Below, in pieces: positions 35,238 through 44,524 of a DNA stretch of 64,000 nt. Position 1 is the stretch's first letter; each line of letters opens with the position of its first letter. Source of the stretch: Pseudonocardia sp. T1-2H (GTDB taxonomy: Bacteria > Actinomycetota > Actinomycetes > Mycobacteriales > Pseudonocardiaceae); the NCBI RefSeq assembly GCF_038039215.1, contig NZ_JBBPCL010000001.1, forward strand, positions 4,650,001 to 4,714,000. The letters run 5' to 3'. Both the position numbers and the translations under genes were made by a program. The notes under the pieces were generated by a model, which saw nothing but the letters and a program-made list of their open reading frames with translations, did not search any database and had not been told where the DNA came from.

Positions 35238-36272
35238 GTGTCCCGCTGGGTGCTCCACGTCGATCTCGACCAGTTCCTCGCGGCGGTCGAGCAGCTCCGG
35301 CACCCGGAGCTCGCCGGCCGCCCGGTGATCGTCGGCGGCTCCGCGGACCCGACGGACCGGGCGGTCGTGGCGACGGCGAGCTACGAGGCGCGGGAGTACG
35401 GCGTGCGATCGGGTATGCCGCTGCGGCTGGCCGTGCGCAGGTGCCCGGACGCGGTCCTGCTGCCCGCGGACAACCCGACCTACGAGGCCGCGTCCGCCGA
35501 GGTGATGGCCGTGCTGCGGGAGTTCCCGGTGGTCGTCGAGGTGATCGGCTGGGACGAGGCGTTCCTGGGCTGGGACGGCGCGGGGTACGCCTCGCCGGAG
35601 GAGCTGGCGTTCGCGGTCCGGGCCGAGGTGAAGGAGCGGACCCGGCTGTCCTGCGCGGTCGGGATCGGCGACAACACCCTGCGCGCCAAGATGGCCACGG
35701 GATTCGCCAAGCCGGGCGGGATCCACCGGCTGACCGCGCACAACTGGTTCTCGACGCTCGGCGGCTCCCCCACCGAGGCGCTGTCCGGGATCGGCGCCAA
35801 GACGGCCCGCAAGCTCGCCGACCTGGGGTTGCACACCGTCAGCCAGCTCGCCGAGGCCTCCCCCACGGCCGTCGGGCGGACCCTCGGGCCGCGGATGGGG
35901 CCCTACTACGTCTCGCTCGGCCGCGGCATGGGCCGGACCGAGGTCGAGGGCACGCCGTACGTCCCCCGCTCCCGCAGTCGCGAGACGACCTTCCGGAAGA
36001 ACCTCGACGACTGGTCGCGGGTCCGGGAGGAGATCTCCGCCCTGGCCCTGCGCGTGGCGGACGACGTCGTCGAGGAGGGCCGGGACGTGGCCCGGGTGGG
36101 GGTGAAGGTGCGCTACGCCCCGTTCCTGACCAGGACCCGCAGCATCACGCTGCCGGAGGCGACCCGGGACGCGGCCGTCCTGGAGGCGGCGGCCGCGGAG
36201 GTGCTGGGGTGGTTCGACCCGGCGAAGCCGGTGCGGCTGCTGGGGGTGCGGGCGGAGTTCGTGGAGCCCTGA
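35238..36272 (+). CDS. dinB: Y-family DNA polymerase IV, DinB2 type
   Basis: 344 aa from GTG 35238, with AGGGAG upstream. The opening SRWVLHVDLDQFLAAVE closely matches mycobacterial DinB2, with the first catalytic Asp (residue 9) and Asp 11. GWDEAFLGWDG carries the second acidic pair. Finger and thumb motifs follow (YEAREYGVRSGMPLR, GIGDNTLRAKMATGFAKPGG, LSGIGAKTARKLADLGLHT helix-hairpin-helix). Residue 14 is Leu, where most DinB enzymes have a Phe/Tyr steric gate; M. smegmatis DinB2 also has Leu 14 and inserts ribonucleotides. No C-terminal clamp-binding motif is obvious, as in DinB2. No LexA-type site is visible upstream. Confidence 0.92.
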   Translation: MSRWVLHVDLDQFLAAVEQLRHPELAGRPVIVGGSADPTDRAVVATASYEAREYGVRSGMPLRLAVRRCPDAVLLPADNPTYEAASAEVMAVLREFPVVVEVIGWDEAFLGWDGAGYASPEELAFAVRAEVKERTRLSCAVGIGDNTLRAKMATGFAKPGGIHRLTAHNWFSTLGGSPTEALSGIGAKTARKLADLGLHTVSQLAEASPTAVGRTLGPRMGPYYVSLGRGMGRTEVEGTPYVPRSRSRETTFRKNLDDWSRVREEISALALRVADDVVEEGRDVARVGVKVRYAPFLTRTRSITLPEATRDAAVLEAAAAEVLGWFDPAKPVRLLGVRAEFVEP

Positions 36273-36377
36273 AGGGCGGGGTGATCAGACCGGCCACCGA
36301 TCGGCCGCAGATTTCTGTCGGGGGTCGGTGCCACTCTCGTCGCACCATCACCCGAGTCGTCCACTGCGGAGGCCGCG

Positions 36378-37154
36378 ATGCCCTTCCACGACACGCCCTG
36401 GCCCACCGGAACGCCCTGCTGGGTGGACCTGGCCGTCCCCGATCTGGCCACGGCCACGGAGTTCTACGGCGCCGTCGTCGGCTGGTCGTTCGTCGACAGC
36501 GGCGAGGAGTTCGGACACTTCCAGGTCTGCCAGCGCAACGGCCGGGCCGCGGCGGGGATCGGCCCCGTCATGCAGGAGGGCCAACCGAGCGTCTGGACGC
36601 TCTACCTGGCGACCGAGGACGCGGATGCCGCCACGAAGCTCGCCGCGGACAACGGGGGCACCGTCCTCGCCCGTCCGATGGACATCCCCGGCAACGGCCG
36701 GATGGCGGTCGTCCTGGACCCGACGGGCTGTGCCTTCGGCCTGTGGCAGGCGCAGGGCCAGAACGGTGTCGAGATCTACAACGAGCCGGGGTCGCTGGTC
36801 TGGGAGGACGCCCGGGTGCAGGACGTCGTCCGGGCCCGCGAGTTCTACACCGCGCTCTTCGGCTACACCTACGAGCCGGTGCCCGGCCTGCCGCTCGAGG
36901 AGTACGGCACGTTCCACCGGGGCGGGGATCCGCTCGGCGGGATGGGCGGGATGATGGGCGCGCCCGAGGGAACGCCCGGGCACTGGATCGTCTACTTCGG
37001 GGTCGAGAGTGTCGACGCGGCCGTCGCGGCGGCGCAGGAGCGCGGCGGGCAGGTGATGATGGCCCCGGAGGACACGCCCTTCGGTCGGATGAGCGTCGTC
37101 GTGGACCCGTTCGGGGCGCCGTTCGCGCTGCACCAGCCATCCGAGGGCGGCTGA
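36378..37154 (+). CDS. Two-domain VOC (glyoxalase-like) protein, Cfp30B type
   Basis: 258 aa from ATG 36378. Two VOC modules are arranged in tandem. The first starts TPCWVDLAVPDLATATEFYG and ends MAVVLDPTGCAFGLWQ. The second starts VVRAREFYTALFGYTYEP and ends MSVVVDPFGAPFALHQ. This is the layout of mycobacterial Cfp30B, a 27-30 kDa antigen of unknown activity. Metal-ligand positions are not convincing in either half, so an enzymatic role is uncertain. It stands alone and converges on the EcsC-like gene. Confidence 0.88.
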   Translation: MPFHDTPWPTGTPCWVDLAVPDLATATEFYGAVVGWSFVDSGEEFGHFQVCQRNGRAAAGIGPVMQEGQPSVWTLYLATEDADAATKLAADNGGTVLARPMDIPGNGRMAVVLDPTGCAFGLWQAQGQNGVEIYNEPGSLVWEDARVQDVVRAREFYTALFGYTYEPVPGLPLEEYGTFHRGGDPLGGMGGMMGAPEGTPGHWIVYFGVESVDAAVAAAQERGGQVMMAPEDTPFGRMSVVVDPFGAPFALHQPSEGG

Positions 37155-37187
37155 GCGGGCGGTCGCGGCGGTCGCCCGGTCCGGGCG

Positions 37188-37901
37188 TCACCGCGGGTCG
37201 ACGTCGACGCGGAGCACCTCGGCGTCGATCGCGTCCGGAGCGTCGACCACGAACCCCGCCCGCGCGGGCAACGGCGGGAAGAGGCGCACCGCGTAGGCGG
37301 CGATCGTGCGGCAGCCGATGCCGTCGACCGCCGCGCCGACGGGGCCGCCGACCAGGGGGACGAGCTTGCCCAGGTTGATCACGCCTCGCTGCCCGGCCTT
37401 GGTGACGAGCCGGAAGCCGACCCGTTTGTTGATCTCGATCAGGGCCCGTCCGGGGATGCGCGCGAACGCCGCCGTCGTCGACTGCCGGCCGATCTCGATG
37501 CCGGCCTTCTTCAGCACCTCGGTGCCGCTGCTGCCGAGCAGCGACACGAGGACGGCACTGCGGACCTCCTCGGAGTCCACGTCGTACCCGCGCAGGTGCG
37601 CGATGCCGGCGGCCATCCGGCCGGAGAGGATGTAGAGCCCGGCGAGGGCGGCGGGGATGGCGACGGGCAGGGTCGCGACGCCACCGAGGCCCGTCACGAA
37701 CCCGGACGCCGCGGCGAGCCGGGTGTGGGTCGCGATCAGCCGCCGGATCGCACGCTCGGGATCGTCCGGCGAGGTGGCGAGGTGTTCCTCGGCGACCTCG
37801 ACCGCGCCCTTGAACAACCCCGCGCCGTTGATCCCGAGCTTCACGACCTGGCTGATCAGGTTCTCGCCGAGCGCGACGAGCGTCTCGTTCTCCACCGCCA
37901 T
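37188..37901 (-). CDS. EcsC family protein
   Basis: 237 aa from ATG 37901. The middle holds two hydrophobic stretches (GFVTGLGGVATLPVAIPAAL, AGLYILSGRMAAGIAHL) and VINLGKLVPLVGGPVGAAVDG, which are the conserved core of EcsC-type proteins. The name comes from a B. subtilis ABC-transporter-linked gene, but most members, like this one, stand apart from any transporter and have no known role. It probably associates with the membrane. Confidence 0.85.
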   Translation of the reverse strand: MAVENETLVALGENLISQVVKLGINGAGLFKGAVEVAEEHLATSPDDPERAIRRLIATHTRLAAASGFVTGLGGVATLPVAIPAALAGLYILSGRMAAGIAHLRGYDVDSEEVRSAVLVSLLGSSGTEVLKKAGIEIGRQSTTAAFARIPGRALIEINKRVGFRLVTKAGQRGVINLGKLVPLVGGPVGAAVDGIGCRTIAAYAVRLFPPLPARAGFVVDAPDAIDAEVLRVDVDPR

Positions 37902-37944
37902 GGGGTGATCGTGCCAGCGGTCCGGTCGTGCGGCACGGAGGCGG

Positions 37945-40900
37945 TCAGGAAGCGACGACGCTCGCGACCCGGAACGTCTCGCCCGGCATCTCCCGGCGGA
38001 GCTTCCAGGTGATGGCGATCGGCCTCTCCCCCTCGTGCTCCACGTAGTCGCAGAGCCCCAGGCAGAGGAACGGCGCCGGGCCGAGATCGTCCGTGGGCGC
38101 CTCCCGCACGAACAGCGCCACGTGCGTACCCATCGCGCGGTGGTTCAGGTACCGACGGCCCGTCTCGGAGGCCAGGGAGGTGGCGTTCTGCGATTCCCAG
38201 TGGAAGAGATCCGGGCCGAGGGCGAAGTCCCGGTACATCGTGCTCGGTGAGAAGTCCCGTTCCGTCTTGCGGAGGTTCACCAGGAGCGCGTCCGTCCGCA
38301 CCTCCGGTGCCCACGCCACGCCCTGCGCGTGGCCGTAGGCCTTGCGCGTCATCGACGCCCAGCCCAGCCCCGCCAGGATCTCCTCGCGCCGGTAGTGGGC
38401 GTGGCTGCGCAGCGGCACGTGCTGCAGCCCCTCGCCCAGCGGCTTGGGCACGTGCCGGGCCTGATCCAGCGAGTACGCCGTCAGCTCCCGGATCTCCGCG
38501 CAGACCGCGGGGTGGAGCCTGAGGTGGGCGAACCCGTCGTCGTAGGACGCGAAGCCCCCGCGATCGGGCCAGAGCTGGAAGAAGAGCATCCGGGCGATCC
38601 ACTGCTCGCGCTCGGTCAGCTCCGGGTAGGCGGACCCGTGCGGGTCGGCCAGTGCCGCGTAGACCGCGGCCCGCTCGGGATCGTCGACGTGGGCGAGCGT
38701 CCCGACCCGCTTGAGCAGCGCGGTCTCGGACGGCCCGGACGCCGCAGCGGGCAGGCCGGCGTCGCGGCGCAGGCCCGTCCAGGACCCGAGCCTGCGGTAG
38801 ACCTCGGACAGCTCCCGTCCGGACTCGCCCAGGTAGCCGGCCAGCGAGAGGTCGCCGTGGGACCGGACGTCGTGGATCAGCTCCTTGCGGGTCAGGTTGA
38901 GCTGCTGGCGGACGTTGTCCAGCACGATCCGCCGGGCGACGCGGTCCAGGACCAGCGCGGATCCGGACGGGAGGAACGGGAAGCCCTGGGCGACGTCGTC
39001 GAGGAGGCCCTTGCGGGTGCTGCCGGTCAGGGCGCGGTACCGGAGGTCGAAGCGGAACTCCCGGCGGTGCTGGCCGATGAAGTCGAGCGCGGTCAGGACC
39101 GCCTTGCCCTCGGCCCGGCGCAGGCCGCGGCCGAGCTGCTGGAGGAAGACCGTCGAGCTCTGGGTCGGGCGGAGCAGGAGCACGGTGTCGACCTGCGGGA
39201 GGTCAAGGCCCTCGTTGAACAGGTCGACGGCGAAGAGGCAGTTGACCTCGCGCTTCTCGAGCCGGCGCAACGCGGCCTCGCGCTGCTCGCGGGGCGTCTG
39301 CCCGGACACGGCGAGGCTGGGGATGCCGGCGCGCGTGAAGACCTCGGCCATGTAGTGCGCGTGCGCCACGGAGACGCAGAAGCCGAGAGCCCGCATCTGC
39401 CGGACGTCGGTGACCTTGTCCTTGGTCTCGCGGACGATCTTGGCCGCCCGGGCGTCGTTGCCGGTGTAGACCGCGTCGAGCGAGGCGATGTCGTAGGCGC
39501 CGCGCTTCCACTCGACGCCGCTGAGGTCGACGTCGTCCGCGATGCCGAAGTAGTGGAACGGCACGAGCAGGTCGGCGCTCAGGGCATCCCACAGCCGCAG
39601 CTCGAAGGCACTCCGGCCGTCGAACTGGGCGCGCACGTCGACGCCGTCGCTGCGCTCGGGGGTGGCGGTGAGGCCGAGCAGCTCGCGGGGCTTCAGGTGG
39701 TCCAGCAGCCGCCGGTAGGTCGCGGCCTCGGCGTGGTGGAACTCGTCGACGACCACCACGTCGAAGTGGTCGGCCGGGATCCTGTCCACGCCGTACGCGG
39801 CGAGGGACTGGACGCCGGCGAAGACGTGGGTCCACCGCTCCGGACGGTCGCCGCCGACATAGGTCTCACCGAAGGTGCCGTCGGCGAGGACCGCCCGGTA
39901 GGTGCGGCGGGACTGTTCGAGGATCTCCTTGCGGTGCGCGACGAAGAGCAGCCGGCTGCTCGGCAGCGTCTCCCGCAGCCGGGCGTAGTCCAGCGCGGCG
40001 ACGACGGTCTTGCCGGTGCCGGTCGCCGCCACGACGAGGTTCCGGTGCCGGTCGTGGACGGTTCGTTCGGCTTCGAGCGCTTCGAGGATCTGCGCCTGGT
40101 GCGGGAACGGCTGGACCTCGACCCCGGTGCCCGTGGGGACGCCTCCGGCCGGCGGGAACGACCCGGGCATCGCGCTCTTCTCGAGAGCCTTGCGCAGGCG
40201 CGCGGCGTCGACCTCGTCGTCCGGGTCGTAGGACACGAACCCGGGTTCGGCCCAGTAGCTGTCGAAGGTGCTGACGAACTTGCGGATCAGGTCCGGCGTC
40301 GCCACCGACGACAGCCGCACGTTCCACTCCAGCCCCTCGACCAGCGCGGACCTGGACAGGTTACTGCTGCCGACGAACGCGGTGTGGAAGCCGGACCGGC
40401 GGCGGAACAGCCAGGCCTTCGCGTGCACGGGTCGACCGGCTCGCATAACTGATCTTCATCTCGGCGCCGTAGCGGCGGACGAGCTCGTCGATCGCGCGCT
40501 GCTCGGTCGCGCCCATGTAGGTCGTGGTGATCACCCGGAACGGGACGCCCCGCGCGTGCAGGAGATCCAGCTCGTCGGCCAGCACCCGGATCCCGTGCCA
40601 GCGGATGAACGCGCACAGCAGGTCCACGCTGTCCGCGGACATCAGCTCGGAGCGCAGCTCCGCCGAGAGCGAGGGTTCGCCCCCGGTGTTGGTGAGCAGC
40701 GCCGCCGAGGACAGCGGGGTGACGGGCCGCTTCAGCTCGTGCACCCCGGGCGCGATCTCCCGGCTGAGCACCACGAGATGCTCGATCTCCCCCGCCAGCT
40801 GCTCGTCGTGCGCGGCGACGCCGGCCAGCAGGTCGTTGACCAGCGCCTGCCGGCTGTCCGCATCCGGCTGGTCGAGCAGCGCCCGCCGCACCACGGCCGC

Positions 40901-41044
40901 GACGTGCCGGGCCAGCACGTGCGCCTGGTCGGCGTCCTCGACCTTCGCGAAGCGCGGCACCAGCTCGGCGACCTGCTCGAGCTGCCGCTCCAACCGCGGT
41001 GTCCGCAAGGTCTCGTAGACACCGGATTCGAGAGGTTCGGTCAC
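37945..41044 (-). CDS. PLD-domain / SF2 helicase / DUF3427 fusion protein (frameshifted)
   Basis: GTG start at 41044. The N-terminal ~330 residues hold a phospholipase D-like domain with VHAKAWLFRRRSG and FVGSSNLSRSA. An SF2 helicase follows: LVVAATGTGKTVVAALDYA (Walker A), VVVDEFHHAEA (DExH box), LLGLTATPERSDG and FLQQLGRGLRRAEG (motif VI). The C-terminus is DUF3427-like (FSPSTMYRDFALGPDLFHWE). The frame breaks at the GGG 40429-40431. Removing one base joins SYASRSTVHAKAW and gives 1032 aa, normal for such fusions; a two-base loss is an alternative. Family members are standalone nucleic-acid enzymes, suspected but not shown to act in DNA processing or phage defence. No partner gene is recognised. 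Confidence 0.85.
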
Positions 41045-41236
41045 GCCGGAATGGATACCGCACGGCACGGGGGCGGCCGACACCGCGCCGGATCGGCGGC
41101 CGCGGCCGAGCGATAAGAGCACATCTGAGACTGCAGAAGGACACCTTCCGCCGCCGGATGCTCGGGGCCCTGCGGGAGACCGGGGCGTCGAGCAGCGGCT
41201 CCGGCGGGAAACCCGCGCGGCTGTTCACCCACGGCC

Positions 41237-42229
41237 TCACCGGGTGGCCGCGCGCTCCGCGCGCACCGCCTCGTCGAACGACTCCCGCGCGATGTCGATC
41301 CAGCGGCCCTCGCCCGTGTCGGGGAACCGGTCCGGGGCCAGGTGCTCGGAGTAGACGACGAAGCAGGCCTGGATCCCCTTGATCACCGACTCGAGCAGCG
41401 AGCGGGCCGGCCGCACCGGGTCGACGAGGGTGAACCGCGGCTCGTCGTGGGAGTGGGCGTCCACGAGCAGCATTCCCCGCCCGGCCAGGACGGCGGGACC
41501 GGCGAGCTTCCCGGGCCACCGCCACCGGGCTCATCTCCTCGACCATCTCGAGCACGTGGACGGCCGTCGTCACGTCGCCTCCCTGGGTCCGTTCGGCCTC
41601 CTCCAGGACGCCGACGGGGTCCAGGCCGCTCAGGGCGGCGGTCACGTCCGCGGCCGCGTGCAGCCACGGGATGGCGGCGGTGGCGGCCGCCATCCCGTCG
41701 ACCTGCGTGAACAGTTCCTCGCTCCCCATCGGCACGTCCCGGAGGAACCCGTCCGCGACGGCGATCTGCGACGGGGACGCGTCGAGCCTGGTCAGAAGCA
41801 CGGCCTGCCGCCCGCGGCCGGAGAGGTCGCCCCGCACCGCGCGCTCCACGGCCTCGCACTCGGCCTCGACCTCCTGCGCGACGGACCGGGCCAGGCCCGC
41901 GCTCCCGCTTCGCCCACCGCGCGCCCGACCTCGTGGGCGGAGTCCACGAGCGGGTCCCCCCGCCGCATCAGCACCCCGTCGAGCGGGAGATCGGGATGTC
42001 GCAGCCCGCGGAGTGCGAGCCGGGCGGAGGGCGGCCCGACGAGGTGCGGGTCCGTGTAGGCGTGCCACAGGATCGAGGACAAGCCGGTCATCGCCTTCGC
42101 GAGGCGCAGGACCGGCGGCTCCGTGGCGCGGGACGGGACGCGCGCGACCCGCTTCGCCACCGCGCCCGCGCCGGTCTCCCACACGGCGATGATCGACGAG
42201 GCGGTGCGGTCGTAGGCGTAGGTCGTCAT
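41237..42229 (-). CDS. Hypothetical protein with two compensating frameshifts
   Basis: ATG start at 42229. I do not recognise the product. The frame shifts near 41896-41902 (one base missing) and returns at the CCC 41510-41512 (one base too many). Corrected, the 330-aa protein reads VGEAGAAGLARSVAQEVE across the first joint and VAVARKLAGPAVLAGRGMLL across the second. Visible segments include LRLAKAMTGLSSILWHAYTD, a helical middle, and LLVDAHSHDEPRFTLVDPV near the C-terminus. No membrane segment or catalytic motif is clear. It lies 192 bp upstream of the helicase on the same strand; a functional link is unproven. Confidence 0.55.
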
Positions 42230-42438
42230 GGCCGGGAGGATGCGCGGAGACGGGCCGCGCGCGGGGGCGAACGGGGATTCGGGAACCGGCAGCCGCGCTC
42301 AGCGCGGCTCTCGGCACCGTGCGGGCGAGGTCGAGAGCAGGCTCGACGAGGTGCTGGCCCTCCTGCGCTCCGTCCACCCCGCCGGGACCGATGTCACGGC
42401 TCGTGGCCGCGCGGCCCCGTTCCGGGGCAGGATGTGGC

Positions 42439-44435
42439 ATGACCCTCTCGCCCCAGGCCGAGACAGCCACGTCCGAGCCCAGACCCTCCGGCCTCGACCT
42501 CCAGTGGGTCGACCCGGGGGTGCGCCCGCAGGACGACCTGTTCACCCACGTCAACGGCGCCTGGCTGCGCACCCACGAGATCCCCGACGACCGCTCCCAG
42601 GACGGCGCCTTCCGCGTCCTGCGCGACCGCGCGGAGGACGACGTCCGCGCCATCATCGAGCGCGCCGCCGAGACCGAGGCCGCCCCCGGCAGCGACGCGC
42701 AGAAGATCGGCGACCTCTACGCCTCGTTCATGGACGTCGAGCGGGTGGAGGCGCTCGGCGTCTCCCCCCTGCGTCCCCTTCTCGACGACGTGGCCGCCGC
42801 CCCGGACCGGGCCGCGCTCGCGTCGATCCTCGGGCTGCGTCAGCGCGAAGGTCGCGTCTCCCTGTTCGGCGCGTTCGTCAGCACCGACGCCAAGGACTCC
42901 ACGCGCTACCTCGTGCACCTCTCGCAGTCCGGGCTCGGCCTGCCGGACGAGTCGTACTACCGCGACGAGGCCTCCGCCGGGATCCGCGCGGCGTACGTCG
43001 AGCATCTGGAGAAGCTCGCCGGGCTCGTCGGCCTGCCGGACCCCGCCGGCCTCGCCGCGACGGTGATGGACCTGGAGACCGCGCTCGCCGCCGCGTCCTG
43101 GGACCGCGTCACGAACCGGGACGCCGAGAAGACCTACACCCTGATGGCGCTTCCCGAACTGCGCGAGCTCGCGCCGGGGTTCGACTGGGACCGGTGGCTG
43201 GCGGCGCTCGGCGCCCCGGCCGGCTCGTTCGACGAGGTCGTGGTCCGGCAGCCGAGCTTCGTCGCGGCGGCCGCGAAGCTCTGGGCCGAGCGCCCGATCG
43301 AGCAGTGGCGGGCCTGGCTGGCGATCCGCACCGCGTCGGCCACCGCGGACTACCTGAACGCGGCGGTCGTCGAGGAGGACTTCGCGTTCTACGGCCGCAC
43401 CCTCTCCGGGACACCGTCGCTGCGGGACCGCTGGAAGCGCGGGGTCGAGTCGTCGAGGGCGCGGTGGGCGAGGCGGTCGGGCGGCTCTACGTCGAGCGGC
43501 ACTTCCCGGCGTCGTCGAAGGAGCGCATGGTCACCCTCGTCGCGAACCTCGTCGAGGCCTACCGGCAGAGCATCTCCTCGCTGGACTGGATGGGCCCGGA
43601 GACCCGGGACCGGGCGCTCGCCAAGCTGGACCGGTTCACCCCGAAGATCGGCTACCCGGACGTCTGGAAGGACTACTCCGCCCTCGACGTCCGCGCGGAC
43701 GACCTGCTCGGCAACGTCCTGCGCGCCGGTGTCTGGCGGACGGACTTCGAGTTCGCCAAGATCGGCAGGCCGGTCGACCGCGACGAGTGGCTGATGACCC
43801 CGCAGACGGTCAACGCCTACTACCACCCGCGGATGAACGAGATCGTCTTCCCGGCCGCGATCCTGCAGCCGCCGTTCTTCGACCCGGAGGCGGACGACGC
43901 CGCCAACTACGGGGGGATCGGCGCGGTGATCGGGCACGAGATCGGCCACGGCTTCGACGACCAGGGCTCGCGCTACGACGGCGACGGCAACCTCACGGAC
44001 TGGTGGGACGCCGAGGACCGGGCCGAGTTCGACCGCCGCTCGAAGGCCCTGATCGCCCAGTACGACGCGCTGTCGCCGGCCGGCCTGCCGGACCACAAGG
44101 TCAACGGCGCGCTCACGGTCGGCGAGAACATCGGTGACCTGGGCGGCCTGACGATCGCGCTCAAGGCCTACACGATCGCGACCGCCGACGAGGAGCCGCC
44201 GGTGATCGACGGTCTCACCGGGCTGCAGCGGGTGTTCTTCGGCTGGGCACAGGTGTGGCGCGCGGTCACCCGGGACGCCGAGGCGATCCGCCGGCTCGCG
44301 ATCGACCCGCACTCGCCGCCGGACCTGCGCTGCAACGCCGTCGTCACGAACCTCGACGCCTTCCACGAGGCCTTCGGCGTCGAGGAGACGGACGCCCTGT
44401 TCACGGACCCGGGCGCCCGCGTCCGCATCTGGTAG
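42439..44435 (+). CDS. M13 family metallopeptidase (neprilysin/PepO-like, frameshifted)
   Basis: ATG start at 42439. The N-terminal helical domain opens QDDLFTHVNGAWLRTHEIPD, typical of M13. The frame breaks near 43449, where GAGTCG should be GAGGTCG. Adding one G joins RGVE to VVEGAVGEAVGRLYVERHFP and restores 665 aa. The catalytic domain then has VNAYYHPRMNEIVFPAAIL, GHEIGHGFDDQG (HExxH zinc motif) and ENIGDLGG with the third zinc ligand. No signal peptide is seen, so it is probably a cytoplasmic oligopeptidase. The conservation of both halves favours a sequencing error. Confidence 0.88.
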
Positions 44436-44456
44436 TCGCCGACGCCCACGCTCGCG

Positions 44457-44492
44457 GGCCGACGCGCACGTTCCGGCGTGTGCGTCGGCCCG
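44457..44492. terminator. Bidirectional hairpin between convergent genes
   Basis: Fifteen-base arms at 44457-44471 (GGGCCGACGCGCACG) and 44478-44492 (CGTGTGCGTCGGCCC) pair with one G-T wobble around a 6-nt loop. It lies 22 bp after the M13 peptidase stop and 33 bp beyond the stop of the convergent gene. Confidence 0.65.
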
Positions 44493-44524
44493 TGCACCCG
44501 TTCCTGAGCGGGAGGGCCTGGGCG

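Noticed and set aside
38329-40452. 707-residue + strand open frame opposite the helicase
   Set aside because: Antisense shadow of a gene with complete helicase motifs.
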